Shown here one piece after another: positions 1 to 8,467 of a DNA stretch of 55,480 bases (position 1 is its first letter; each line of letters starts with the position of its first letter). The stretch lies in contig CAYGVI010000006.1 of assembly GCA_964353335.1 (NCBI GenBank), forward strand, positions 1 to 55,480. The letters run 5' to 3'. The DNA is from JAWAAW01 sp964353335 (GTDB lineage: Archaea; Nanobdellota; Nanobdellia; Woesearchaeales; ARS49). The translations under genes and the position numbers were made by a program. A model generated the notes under the pieces. That model did not search any database and was not told where the DNA came from. It worked only from the letters and a program-made list of their open reading frames with translations.

Positions 1-919
1 GAGGTCCTGTGTTTCCCTTGCAGAAAGACTCTGTCAATGTATTGCTGTCAGCGCAGCAGTCCATAAACGTTGAATAGGCTGATGCCGGGTCAATGAACCT
101 GCGCGAACACGTGTTCGCGTCCTCGCCAACCATCTGAGGCATTGAATTGGGCTGGTTTTCACCAACTGCCTTGCCCCTGACAAACAAGTCAGCATAATTC
201 TGCTGGACATCAGGTGCTGGAAGGCCAACAATTCCATAATCAGGGCTTTTGTCAGAATCAGTGCATTTAGCAGAACATATTGGACCGGTCGTGAAATACG
301 CCTGGTCGTATATTTTGCCGCTGTTTTCAACAATCACTGCCTGTTCGCCATTGATGAAACCGTCTGCATTCTGGTCAATTGCAATGCGCTGCGTGTTCGG
401 GTCAAAGTAAAGATTATAATACGCTCCGCCAGCAACAATTGCGCCTTCATTGGCATTGTTGTATTCGACTTCATACGAGCCTGTACCAAGATCCTCGAAG
501 AAAAGCCTGCGCTGGGAGATGCTAGATCCGACATATTGCATTATTCGAGTGAATCGCGGGCTTGTCTTTGAAGTCAGCACGAAAAATTCCTTTGCCAGGA
601 TTGTCTTGTTGTTCTGATTGTTTGACTCGTAGAAGTGCAAAAGTGTTCCGTCAGGGCTGCCTTGGGGGATTATTTTCACACTGGTTGGAGAAATCTGCAT
701 GTTAAGCAGAGTATACCCTATGTTTTCGTTGTTTATGAACTTGAAATTCATAAGGCAGGGCGGTTGCGCAGGAGGTATTGGTTCAGCCACCTGCATTCCT
801 GTAATTCTTCCTGCAAATTTCCCAAATATTGACGGCATTTTCTTTATTATAAGCGCGTTTGCGCCAAGAACAGAAGCAAGCAATAACACAAGCATGATTA
901 GAACAATTAGTTTTTTCAT
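1..919 (-). CDS. Secreted protein, partial (cut by left window edge)
   Basis: An open reading frame runs from the ATG at 919 on the minus strand to the window edge without a stop, about 306 codons, so the C-terminus is outside. The first 22 residues (MKKLIVLIMLVLLLASVLGA...) form a signal peptide or N-terminal membrane anchor. Past it the protein is polar, with several Cys residues in the last visible third (motifs ICSAKC, FMDCC and FCKGN), which fits an exported disulphide-containing protein. An FDPN..AIDQNADGFINGEQ stretch resembles an acidic Ca2+-binding or dockerin-like segment, but only loosely. A GAGGTGATTATT ribosome-binding site precedes the ATG. Short ORFs on either strand in this span are artefacts of missing the edge-open frame. 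I do not recognise the family. Confidence 0.8.
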   Translation of the reverse strand, partial: MKKLIVLIMLVLLLASVLGANALIIKKMPSIFGKFAGRITGMQVAEPIPPAQPPCLMNFKFINNENIGYTLLNMQISPTSVKIIPQGSPDGTLLHFYESNNQNNKTILAKEFFVLTSKTSPRFTRIMQYVGSSISQRRLFFEDLGTGSYEVEYNNANEGAIVAGGAYYNLYFDPNTQRIAIDQNADGFINGEQAVIVENSGKIYDQAYFTTGPICSAKCTDSDKSPDYGIVGLPAPDVQQNYADLFVRGKAVGENQPNSMPQMVGEDANTCSRRFIDPASAYSTFMDCCADSNTLTESFCKGNTGP

Positions 920-967
920 CAATAATCACCTCTCCTTGCAATAATTCTGGATAAACAACATATAAAC

Positions 968-3592
968 TTATCGCCTGATGAGCTTGACGATTTCGCCGAA
1001 CACGAGCACAGATGCTGAAACTCCTGTTGCGACAAGCCAGTCCTTGAGCGTCAGGTGCACTGTGCCGAACAAATTCTGCAGGAATGGGATTTCAACAACA
1101 GCCAACTGCAATCCGACTGATAATAATATTGCGAGCCAGAGCCACTTGTTCCTGAAAACACCCACTGCGAACAATGAGTGTGTTTCAGAGCGCTGGTTAA
1201 GCACGTTGAACATCTGCAAAAGCACAAGTGTTGTGAATGCCATTGTCTGCGCCTTTGCCAATTGGATGTCAGGGTCATAATAGTCAAACACGAAAAGCGT
1301 GGCAAGCATCATTATCAGCCCGATTAGGAGCATCATCACTCCGCGCGATTTGTTAACAATGTTTTCCTCAACCTTTCTTGGATGGCGCTTCATCACACCA
1401 GGCTCTGGCGGGTCAACACCGAGAGCCAAAGCAGGCGCGCCGTCTGTTATAAGGTTAATCCAGAGAATCATAAGCGCAGTAACAGGCAATGGCCAGCCAA
1501 GAATTATCCCTGTGAAAAGCGTCAGGACTTCGCCCATATTGCTTGAAAGCATATACTCAACAAACTTCTTGATGTTGTCAAAGATAACCCTTCCTTCCTC
1601 AACAGCGCGCACTATTGATGCAAAGTTGTCATCTGCAAGAATCATTGCGCTCGCTTCCTTTGAAACATCTGTCCCTGTAATGCCCATTGCGATTCCAAGG
1701 TCTGCCTTTTTCAGCGCAGGGGCGTCATTGACACCGTCACCTGTCATCGCGACAACATGCCCTTTTTTCTGCAAAGCCTCAACAATCTTTAATTTGTGGG
1801 AGGGGTTGACTCTTGCATAGATTCCGATGTCCTCCACCTGGTCTGTCAGGTCAGTAACGTGGTCAAGGTCAACGCCTGTGATTGCCTTTCCTTCAATGCC
1901 AAGCTCCCTTGCGATTGCTTTTGCTGTCGATAGGTGGTCTCCTGTAATCATCACAACCTTGATTCCTGCTGTCCTGCACTTCTCAATCGCCTCCTTAACC
2001 TCATGCCTTGGCGGGTCCATCATTGCCTGCAAGCCGACAAACACAAGGTCGCTTTCGAGCTTTTCCTTTCCGCCTGGCGCTGCTTCCTTGTAAGCAAATG
2101 CCAAAACGCGCAGGGCCTTGCTTGCGTAAGCTTCGCCCATTGCAAGGACTTTTTCTGCGTCAGCCCTTGAGAACCTCGCGAGCTTGCCATGGACCAGCTG
2201 TTTTGTGCAGAGCTTTACAATGACTTCAGGGGCGCCTTTTGTGAAGACAAACAGTTTCTTGTTTGCTTTGTGGACTGTGGTCATTATTTTTCGTTCGCTT
2301 GTGAACTCGATTTCACGCAGTCTTGGATAAGTAAGGTTAAGCTGTTCGACATTTATCCCTGCTTTTCTCGCGCTGACAATCAATGCAGCTTCTGTCGGGT
2401 CGCCAATTACTTTCCAGTCAGAGTTTTCCTGATTTACTTTGGCATTGTTGTTTAATGCGCCGATTTTCAGGAGCAGGCTGAAGCTCTGCGGGTCTTTCAT
2501 AAACCTTCCTTCCTGGCTGTAGCCAGAGCCAGAGACAGCGATTGACTCCTGGTTTGCGTAAACGTGCTTGACAGTCATCTGGTTGTGTGTCAGTGTGCCT
2601 GTCTTGTCCGAGCAAATCACAGTGCACGCGCCAAGTGTTTCAACGCTTGGCAGCTTTCGCATCAGGGCGTTTTGTTTTGCCATCTTCTGCACGCCAAGAG
2701 CCAAAGCGACTGTGACAACTGCAGGAAGCCCCTCTGGAATCGCTGCGACTGCCAAAGCGATTGCTGCAAGGAACATGTCAAACGGCGGAAGCCCGTAGAA
2801 CACCCCTGCGCCAAACACTGCAGCCGCTATTATTATTACAAGAAACGCCAGAAGCCTGCTGAGGCTCGCGAGCTTTTTCTGCAATGGAGTGGGCTCCTGC
2901 TTTGTTTCCTTTATCATCCTGGCAATCTTTCCAATCTCTGTCTGCATTCCTGTGCCAATGACAACTGCCTTTCCGCGGCCATTTGTGATTATTGTGCTTG
3001 CAAAGACCATGTTTTGCTGGTCTGCGACTGCGATGTGGTCATGAAGCGCCTCTGTATTTTTTTGCACAGGCATTGATTCCCCTGTCAATGACGCCTCCTG
3101 CGTCGCGAGGTTGACAACTTCAATCAGCCTTGAATCAGCAGGAATCTTGTCGCCAGTCTCAAGCAAAACAATATCGCCAGGAACAACCTCTGATGCGTCA
3201 ATCTCAGCAACATTGCCGTCCCTGAGGACCTTTGCCTTGAGGCTGACCATTTTCTTCAAAGCGGCGATTGCCTCTTCTGCGCGGTATTCCTGCACGCACC
3301 CGAGAACCGCGTTAAGGATTACTATTGCAGCTATCACCCAGCAGTCTGTCCATTCATCAACTAATCCGCTGATAACCATCGCGGCGAGAAGAATCCACAC
3401 AATCGGGCTTGTGAACTGGCTGAGGAAAATCTTCATCAGCGACACCCTGCGCGCCTCCTCAATGCTGTTCGGGCCGTACTGAACGAGCCTTTGCTTTGCC
3501 TCTGCATCAGAAAGCCCGCGCTCTGCAGAAACCTTCAAATCCCTCAGAACAGCAGGCACAGACTGATCAAACCAGACCATGGGAAACGCCAT
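968..3592 (-). CDS. P-type (P2A, Ca2+-transporting-like) cation ATPase
   Basis: An 874-residue P-type ATPase that pumps a cation across the cytoplasmic membrane using ATP. Motifs are in family order: actuator TGES (about residues 170-173), transmembrane PEGLP (286-290, typical of Ca2+ pumps), phosphorylation site CSDKTGTLT with the catalytic Asp at about 329, nucleotide-binding KGAPE, MITGDH and the hinge TGDGVNDAP. The N-terminal cation-ATPase domain precedes the first membrane pair, and four hydrophobic segments follow the hinge (cation ATPase C domain). Length matches bacterial and archaeal SERCA-like pumps. A TATA-like AGTATATAAA lies about 10 bases upstream of the ATG at 3592; an alternative ATG is codon 5. 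Family is certain. Calcium as substrate is inferred from PEGLP; Mn2+ is also possible. Confidence 0.95.
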   Translation of the reverse strand: MAFPMVWFDQSVPAVLRDLKVSAERGLSDAEAKQRLVQYGPNSIEEARRVSLMKIFLSQFTSPIVWILLAAMVISGLVDEWTDCWVIAAIVILNAVLGCVQEYRAEEAIAALKKMVSLKAKVLRDGNVAEIDASEVVPGDIVLLETGDKIPADSRLIEVVNLATQEASLTGESMPVQKNTEALHDHIAVADQQNMVFASTIITNGRGKAVVIGTGMQTEIGKIARMIKETKQEPTPLQKKLASLSRLLAFLVIIIAAAVFGAGVFYGLPPFDMFLAAIALAVAAIPEGLPAVVTVALALGVQKMAKQNALMRKLPSVETLGACTVICSDKTGTLTHNQMTVKHVYANQESIAVSGSGYSQEGRFMKDPQSFSLLLKIGALNNNAKVNQENSDWKVIGDPTEAALIVSARKAGINVEQLNLTYPRLREIEFTSERKIMTTVHKANKKLFVFTKGAPEVIVKLCTKQLVHGKLARFSRADAEKVLAMGEAYASKALRVLAFAYKEAAPGGKEKLESDLVFVGLQAMMDPPRHEVKEAIEKCRTAGIKVVMITGDHLSTAKAIARELGIEGKAITGVDLDHVTDLTDQVEDIGIYARVNPSHKLKIVEALQKKGHVVAMTGDGVNDAPALKKADLGIAMGITGTDVSKEASAMILADDNFASIVRAVEEGRVIFDNIKKFVEYMLSSNMGEVLTLFTGIILGWPLPVTALMILWINLITDGAPALALGVDPPEPGVMKRHPRKVEENIVNKSRGVMMLLIGLIMMLATLFVFDYYDPDIQLAKAQTMAFTTLVLLQMFNVLNQRSETHSLFAVGVFRNKWLWLAILLSVGLQLAVVEIPFLQNLFGTVHLTLKDWLVATGVSASVLVFGEIVKLIRR

Positions 3593-3639
3593 ACTTTATT
3601 GAGTATATAAACATTACTTCAGGAGCATAATACGAATAA

Positions 3640-3748
3640 AACTTCAAATAACGCGCACAGCGAAGGACACTCCTCACTCATGCGCTCTTAACTCCGTTAT
3701 GTCGCGCGAGTTCGGAGAAATAATAATGAAAGAACTTCCATAAATCGT
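3640..3748 (-). repeat. Noncoding element, copy A of a two-copy family
   Basis: Read on the minus strand, this intergenic stretch matches 17604-17739 on the plus strand. The strongest block, 3640-3670 against 17709-17739, agrees at 29 of 31 bases (core CTGTGCGCGTTATTTG). A second block (ATGGAAGTT followed by TTTC and TTATTT) also agrees in the same order, with a diverged middle of different length. There is no ORF in it. In minus orientation it ends about 50 bases before the ATPase start. It may be a mobile noncoding repeat, a small RNA, or a relic of a duplicated gene region. Confidence 0.55.
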
Positions 3749-3810
3749 TCTGTCTCTGGCGCGGTACGCGCCCGTTACTAGCAGTTGTTATTTTATCAGA
3801 GTTAGTAATG

Positions 3811-3818
3811 TTTAAATA
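3811..3818 (+). promoter_or_regulatory. TATA box for the CBS-domain gene
   Basis: TTTAAATA lies 24-31 bases upstream of the ATG at 3842, the spacing expected for an archaeal leaderless transcript, and no Shine-Dalgarno sequence precedes the ATG. Confidence 0.7.
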
Positions 3819-3841
3819 CACTTTATCAAACTTAAGCAGTT

Positions 3842-4708
3842 ATGGTGCAGGCACAAGATATAGTGCGGACTGATTTCATTCTCGCGACTGTTGATGATAC
3901 TGTCTCGTCTCTTATCGGGCAGATGGAAAGGCACGACGAGTGCTACGCTGTTGTTTTTGAGAAGAACAATTACAAGGGGATTATCGCGAAGAAATGGCTT
4001 TTGTCATCAAGGATTGACCCTTCATGCATGAAAATAAGGAACATTCTCACTCACCGCTCAAAGAGCAAGACTCCATTCTTTGTCCCGAAGCTTTCGCCTG
4101 ACACAGAACTCAAGGAGATTGCGCGGCTAATGGCAACAGCAGATGTGCACGCACTGCCCGTAATAGGCATGGAGAACAAGAAAGAACAGGTAATCGGAAT
4201 GGTGCACGCAGAGGATGTCATTGCCGCGCTGAGAACATATTATGTCCGCGTCAGGGCAGATGAGCTCGGCAGCATGAAGCTTGTCACAATCCAGGAAGAC
4301 GAGGAGATTGGAAAGGCAATGAACCTGATGAGCAAGCAGAACATCGGAAGAGTTGTCGTGGTTGACAGCCAGAACAAGCTCATCGGAATAATCGGGCTCA
4401 CAGACATAATACTTGATGTTTCAGTTTTCCCGCGCGCAAGGATGCACATGTCAAAGGCAGGCAGCCACCAGAAAGGAAAGCGCACTGGCTTTGGAGTCGG
4501 CGAAAAGACAAACATACTTACCCTGCCTGTGCACAACATACTAACACACGTTCCCAACTGCGCGACAGCTCCGCCTGAGGAATCAGTCGCACAGGTAATC
4601 GACCTCATGGTCAAACAGGACATCAGCTCAGTGGTCCTCATCAAGAAAGACATTCCAGTTGGCATAGTCACAATCAAGGACATTCTGGAAGATTTCGGCA
4701 AAGCGTAG
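3842..4708 (+). CDS. Four-CBS-domain protein (two Bateman modules)
   Basis: 288 residues built almost wholly of CBS domains: roughly 5-60, 70-132, 140-195 and 228-286. CBS hallmarks are visible, for example ALPVIGM...IGMVHAEDV, IGRVVVVDSQNKLIGIIGLTDI and SSVVLIKKDIPVGIVTIKDI. Tandem CBS pairs bind adenosine nucleotides or similar ligands and usually regulate an enzyme or transporter; no effector domain is present here, so it is a stand-alone sensor. The first CBS is the least conserved. The upstream neighbour on the other strand is the cation ATPase, but nothing in the sequence links the two functionally. The TAG stop lies inside a strong inverted repeat. Confidence 0.9.
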   Translation: MVQAQDIVRTDFILATVDDTVSSLIGQMERHDECYAVVFEKNNYKGIIAKKWLLSSRIDPSCMKIRNILTHRSKSKTPFFVPKLSPDTELKEIARLMATADVHALPVIGMENKKEQVIGMVHAEDVIAALRTYYVRVRADELGSMKLVTIQEDEEIGKAMNLMSKQNIGRVVVVDSQNKLIGIIGLTDIILDVSVFPRARMHMSKAGSHQKGKRTGFGVGEKTNILTLPVHNILTHVPNCATAPPEESVAQVIDLMVKQDISSVVLIKKDIPVGIVTIKDILEDFGKA

Positions 4709-4737
4709 TAATCATAGAAAGTGTACGCTTTGCCGAA
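4694..4737 (+). terminator. Long hairpin across the stop codon of the CBS gene
   Basis: A perfect 14-bp inverted repeat, TTCGGCAAAGCGTA at 4694-4707 and TACGCTTTGCCGAA at 4724-4737, with a 16-base loop. Its left arm contains the last codons and the TAG stop of the CBS gene. A transcript-end or mRNA-stabilising hairpin is the likely role; there is no poly-U directly after it. Confidence 0.5.
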
Positions 4738-4738
4738 C

Positions 4739-4764
4739 GTCGAAAACCTTAACGAGTTTTCGAC
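4739..4764 (+). repeat. Palindromic hairpin element (TCGAAAAC family)
   Basis: GTCGAAAAC at 4739-4747 pairs with GTTTTCGAC at 4756-4764 and is followed by ATTTT. Arms of the same type recur at 16844-16889 and, as TCAAGAACC variants, at 16765-16839, 26349-26370 and 41341-41362. Confidence 0.5.
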
Positions 4765-4872
4765 ATTTTGGGAAGGCTTAATTCTATTTTTCTAAAATTC
4801 ACAATAGCGTTAGCTCGTCTATCCCCTTCTTTCTATCTTAAATGAAGTGAGCCTCATCGTATTTTGAGTAAG

Positions 4873-4904
4873 ATTTAAATATAACTTGTTATACAGGTAT
4901 ACAA
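4873..4904 (+). promoter_or_regulatory. Promoter and palindromic operator of the GT4/GH57 operon
   Basis: A TATA box (ATTTAAATAT, 4873-4882) is followed directly by the imperfect palindrome TTGTTATACAGGTATACAA (4886-4904), which would cover the region just before the transcription start. The first gene of the operon encodes a winged-helix protein, a plausible ligand of this operator (inference). Confidence 0.5.
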
Positions 4905-4925
4905 AAAGAGCTACTGGTTTGTGAG

Positions 4926-5186
4926 ATGCCAATACCAAAAGACAGGAACCCCAAGAGAACCTTCAAGGAACTAAGGCACGATATTCTTTCTGATTTACTA
5001 AAAGGAAGAAAAACAGTCAACAAGCTTGCAAAAGAGACAGGCATCAACTGGAAAACTGTTGACAACCACTTAATCTGGCTAAAAGGACGAGGATTTGTCA
5101 GGGAAGTCTTTGCAAGCTCTTATGTAAAAATCTACGAACTCAGCGAGGAAGGAAGAAAATTCCTCGGCGTGGAGGGCGAATCATGA
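4926..5186 (+). CDS. Winged-helix DNA-binding protein (small transcriptional regulator)
   Basis: 86 residues: a basic N-terminus, a helix-turn-helix (about 30-55, KTVNKLAKETGINWKTVDNH) and a wing ending YVKIYELSEEGRKFLG, the usual archaeal wHTH layout. There is no effector domain. It starts the operon, and its TGA overlaps the ATG of the glycosyltransferase gene by four bases (ATGA), so the two are translationally coupled. It probably controls its own operon through the palindrome at 4886-4904, which is inference from position. Confidence 0.8.
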   Translation: MPIPKDRNPKRTFKELRHDILSDLLKGRKTVNKLAKETGINWKTVDNHLIWLKGRGFVREVFASSYVKIYELSEEGRKFLGVEGES

Positions 5187-6397
5187 AGCCCACGCGCGTT
5201 TTGATGCTAGGATGGGAATTCCCGCCGTTCAAGAGCGGAGGATTGGGAACAGCCTGCTATGGATTAACCAAAGGGCTCGCAAGGCAGGGAGTGCACGTGA
5301 CTTTTGTAATGCCAGTCGCGCCAGAAGGAGCAAAGGCAGAGTTTGTCAAGCTAGTCGGAGCAAACCAGTTTGGCAAGAATATCAAAGTTTTGCAAATCCC
5401 ATCAACTCTCGCGCCATACCAGACCGCAGACCAGTACGCAGAGGATTATGCGCCATTGAGCACAAAAGGAGTGTATGGCAGGAATATCTACCAGGAAGCA
5501 AGAAGATTTGCAAGAGTCGCAAGAATTATCGCGAAGAAAGAGCCGCACGATGTAATCCACGCCCACGACTGGATGACTTATGACGCAGGCATTGAGGCAA
5601 GAAAAGTTTCAGGCAAGCCATTGGTTGTGCACATCCACGCAACAGAATTTGACCGCACAGGAGACCACCCGAACACTTACATCTCAAACATTGAATACAA
5701 GGGACTGAAAGAAGCAGATTTAATCATCGCAAACAGCAACTTCACAAAGAATAATGTGATGAAGCACTACAAGATTCCTGAAAACAAAATCCGCGTTGTG
5801 CACTGGGGAATTGAGGAAGATGACCCTGCATACCACCTCAACTACCGCTCAACAATAAACAAGAAAGGAAAAGTCGTGCTGTTCCTCGGCAGAATCACAA
5901 TACAAAAAGGCCCTGACTATTTCATTGAGGTCGCGAAAAAAGTGCATGACTTTGAGCCGAACACTTATTTCGTGATAGCAGGAGACGGAGACATGATGCC
6001 GAGAATCATAAACCGCGCGCACGAGCTCGGCATAGCTGACAAGGTTATTTTCACAGGATTCCTGCAGGGCGCTGATGTGCACAAGGCATTCCAGATGGCA
6101 GATTTATACGTCATGCCAAGTGTTTCAGAGCCGTTCGGATTAGTCGCGCTTGAGAGCCTGAAGAACAAGACTCCAATAATCGTAAGCAAGCAAAGCGGAG
6201 TCTCAGAAGTGCTGAAGAACTGCCTGAAGACAGACTTCTGGGACATTGACAAGATGACTGACATGATAGTCAATGTGCTGCGCAACCAGGCGCTGCACGA
6301 CGAACTAAAGGAATTGGGCCATAACGAGGTTCAGAAGTTCAACCTCGATGAGCCCGCGAGAAAAATTCATGATGTCTACAAAGAGGTGATAAGATGA
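5183..6397 (+). CDS. Glycosyltransferase family 4, glycogen/starch synthase-like
   Basis: 404 residues with the GT-B fold of family 4. The N-terminal domain opens with GWEFPPFKSGGLGTACYGL, typical of glycogen-synthase-type enzymes with the Gly-rich loop that contacts the sugar nucleotide. VIHAHDWMT and HIHATEFDRTG follow. The C-terminal nucleotide-binding domain has FLGRITIQKGPDYFIEVAK and the E-x7-E motif EPFGLVALE at about 313-321. The likely reaction is transfer of glucose from ADP- or UDP-glucose to a growing alpha-glucan. Immediate coupling to a GH57 glycosidase supports a role in glycogen turnover. Donor specificity cannot be read from sequence. Confidence 0.88.
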   Translation: MKPTRVLMLGWEFPPFKSGGLGTACYGLTKGLARQGVHVTFVMPVAPEGAKAEFVKLVGANQFGKNIKVLQIPSTLAPYQTADQYAEDYAPLSTKGVYGRNIYQEARRFARVARIIAKKEPHDVIHAHDWMTYDAGIEARKVSGKPLVVHIHATEFDRTGDHPNTYISNIEYKGLKEADLIIANSNFTKNNVMKHYKIPENKIRVVHWGIEEDDPAYHLNYRSTINKKGKVVLFLGRITIQKGPDYFIEVAKKVHDFEPNTYFVIAGDGDMMPRIINRAHELGIADKVIFTGFLQGADVHKAFQMADLYVMPSVSEPFGLVALESLKNKTPIIVSKQSGVSEVLKNCLKTDFWDIDKMTDMIVNVLRNQALHDELKELGHNEVQKFNLDEPARKIHDVYKEVIR

Positions 6398-7611
6398 CAA
6401 ACGTTTGCCTGTATTTCCAGGTGCACCAGCCATTCAGGATGAGAAAGTACAATGTGTTTGACATAGGGCACAACACAAACTACTTTGACGAACAAAAAAA
6501 CAGGGAAGTGATGCAGAAAGTCGCGAAAAAATGCTACATTCCCGCGAACAGGGTTATCAGAAACCTAATCGCAAGGCACGAAGACTTCAAGTGCGCGTTC
6601 AGCATAACAGGAACAGCGTTTGAGCAGTTCCAAAAATATGCGCCAGCAGTGCTTGACAGCTTTGAAGAGCTCGCATCAACGGGCGCAGTGGAATTCCTAA
6701 ATGAAACTTATTACCACTCGCTCTCATTCCTGCACAACAAGGAAGAGTTTGCAGACCAGGTAAGGATGCACCAGCGGATGATAAAGGAAAATTTCAACCA
6801 AAAGCCTGTTGTTTTCAGGAACACAGAGCTGGTTTACAACAACGAGCTGGCAAAAACAGCAGAAGATATGGGCTACAAGGCAATACTTGCAGAAGGCGCT
6901 GACCACGTGCTTGGCTGGAAGTCTCCGAACTATGTCTACAAGCCGAAAACAACAAGGAAAATGCGCCTGCTGCTGAAAAACTACAAGCTCTCAGACGATG
7001 TCGCGTTCAGGTTCAGCGACAAAAGCTGGAAAGAGCACCCTGTCACAGCGCAAAAATACGCAGAATGGATTGCGCCAATACTTGGAGACAGCATAAACCT
7101 GTTCATGGACTACGAGACATTTGGAGAGCACCAGTGGGAGGACACAGGAATCTTCAAATTCCTCGAGCACCTGCCTTCAGAGCTTAAGAAAAAAGGAATC
7201 TCTTTCCATTGGCCTTCAGAGCTTGCAAAGGTTGAGCCAAAGGACGAGCTGGACATACACTCGCCAATGAGCTGGGCTGACGTAGAAAGGGACACTTCAG
7301 CGTGGCTGGGCAACAGGATGCAGAACGCAGCAGCGCAAAGATTGTATTCGCTGAGGAGGGATGTTCTATCGAGCGGCGATGAAACTCTGATTGATGCCTG
7401 GCGCAAGCTGAGCACAAGCGACCACTTCTATTACATGTGCACAAAGTGGTTCAATGACGGAGACGTGCACAAATACTTCAACCCGTATGACAGCCCTTAC
7501 GAGGCTTTCATAGCTTACATGAACATACTCAACGACATAATCATCCGCGTCAAAGGGGATGAGCAGAAAGGTGTCGGAGCGGCGCTAAAGCGCTGGATGT
7601 CAGTTTCATAA
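6394..7611 (+). CDS. Glycoside hydrolase family 57 (alpha-amylase/glucanotransferase type)
   Basis: 405 residues. It begins CLYFQVHQPFRM, the first conserved GH57 region. The nucleophile Glu sits in FRNTELVYNN (about residue 148) and the acid/base Asp in FMDYETFGEHQ (about 240). These are the two catalytic carboxylates of the family, so the enzyme should be active on alpha-1,4-glucans by a retaining mechanism. The start codon overlaps the glycosyltransferase stop (ATGA), so synthesis and breakdown or remodelling enzymes are made together. No signal peptide is seen, so it is cytoplasmic. Amylase, glucanotransferase and branching activity cannot be told apart, though the length is below that of branching enzymes. 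Confidence 0.9.
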   Translation: MTNVCLYFQVHQPFRMRKYNVFDIGHNTNYFDEQKNREVMQKVAKKCYIPANRVIRNLIARHEDFKCAFSITGTAFEQFQKYAPAVLDSFEELASTGAVEFLNETYYHSLSFLHNKEEFADQVRMHQRMIKENFNQKPVVFRNTELVYNNELAKTAEDMGYKAILAEGADHVLGWKSPNYVYKPKTTRKMRLLLKNYKLSDDVAFRFSDKSWKEHPVTAQKYAEWIAPILGDSINLFMDYETFGEHQWEDTGIFKFLEHLPSELKKKGISFHWPSELAKVEPKDELDIHSPMSWADVERDTSAWLGNRMQNAAAQRLYSLRRDVLSSGDETLIDAWRKLSTSDHFYYMCTKWFNDGDVHKYFNPYDSPYEAFIAYMNILNDIIIRVKGDEQKGVGAALKRWMSVS

Positions 7612-7628
7612 AAACTGGAGGAAAAAAA

Positions 7629-7910
7629 ATGGCAAAGAAAAAAATAATCAAGAGCGCAAAAGTAAGTGTGTGCTCGCAGGACAAGAGCTTTTTCGTGTGC
7701 GACGGCTCTATGTATGCGAGCCTGGCAGAACTTGCAAAGGGGCTCAGAAAAATGAACCCTGACACGTACAAGTACCACGCGAATCAGGAAAAGAACGACT
7801 TCCACAACTGGATAAAAGACGTGTTCGGCGATGCAAAGCTCGCAAAGCAGGCCTTGTCAGCAAGGGACCAGAAGCAGCTCGCCAGGATTGTCGGTGCAAA
7901 GCTGAAATAA
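7629..7910 (+). CDS. Small HHVN/NDF-domain protein (DUF5752-like), copy 1
   Basis: 93 residues, 17 bases after the GH57 gene with its own GGAGG-type ribosome-binding site, so last in the glycogen operon. A short basic N-terminus is followed by one domain: DKSFFVCDG, ASLAELAKGLRKM, then YKYHANQEKNDFHNW. The same order (F..G, ..ELxxxLxxM, HHVNxxxNDFxxW, then LA) occurs in the next two genes and at the C-terminus of the transketolase subunit at 14695. I believe this is the Pfam family of unknown function DUF5752, from memory and unchecked. No catalytic motif is apparent. Confidence 0.75.
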   Translation: MAKKKIIKSAKVSVCSQDKSFFVCDGSMYASLAELAKGLRKMNPDTYKYHANQEKNDFHNWIKDVFGDAKLAKQALSARDQKQLARIVGAKLK

Positions 7911-7960
7911 TTCACAATATTTAAAAACTAAGTCGTATTTAAATGACTTAGAGGTGGGTT

Positions 7961-8467
7961 ATGGCGAAAAAGAGGATGAAGCACGTAAAATCCAGGATTA
8001 AGCACGCTAAAGCAAGAATCAAGCACGCTGTACGCAAGGCGCTCAAAAGGGCAAGGGAAGCTCCAAAGGGCAGGCTTGAAATCATGTACAGGAGCAGGGA
8101 ATTTGGAAAAGCGCCTGTTGAAAAGCATTTTGTGCTTCAGGACGGCAGGAAGATAGAAAGCCTGTTCCAGCTGATTGACGAGCTTGAGACAATGGGCGAG
8201 GATGTTTTCAGGCACCACGTGAACGAAATGCGCAATGATTTCGCAAACTGGGCAAGGGATGTCTTTGCATCGTCATCACTCGCAGAGGAAATGCAAATGG
8301 TGCGCGACCGCATTGACACTCAGAGGGCAATAATGAAGCACCTGCTGCGCGATGTGGCTCATGTCGCAAGCAAGGAGCACCGCGAGGAAGTCAAGCAGGC
8401 TGTGCAGCATGAAAAGAAGATTGAGTGCAGGAAAACAAGCAAGGGGATAAAGTGCGTGATTAAATGA
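7961..8467 (+). CDS. HHVN/NDF-domain protein (DUF5752-like), copy 2
   Basis: 168 residues. The first 40 are very basic (repeated KHVKSRIKHAKARIKHA-type runs, which suggests nucleic acid or membrane-surface contact). They precede the shared domain at about 50-110: FVLQDGRKIESL, LIDELETMGEDVFRHHVNEM, RNDFANWARDVF, LAEEM. A charged coiled-coil-like tail follows. It has its own promoter (GTATTTAAAT near 7935) and a GAGGTGGG ribosome-binding site, so it can be transcribed apart from the glycogen operon. Its TGA overlaps the ATG of copy 3. Function unknown. Confidence 0.75.
   Translation: MAKKRMKHVKSRIKHAKARIKHAVRKALKRAREAPKGRLEIMYRSREFGKAPVEKHFVLQDGRKIESLFQLIDELETMGEDVFRHHVNEMRNDFANWARDVFASSSLAEEMQMVRDRIDTQRAIMKHLLRDVAHVASKEHREEVKQAVQHEKKIECRKTSKGIKCVIK

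Noticed and set aside
34..534. Two minus-strand frames at the left edge
   Set aside because: They lie in other frames of the edge-open secreted protein that starts at 919 and has a signal peptide and ribosome-binding site.
4739..4764. Simple transcription terminator
   Set aside because: A terminator role is possible, but the same arms recur at three unrelated sites including the 16S leader, so a repeat family explains it better.
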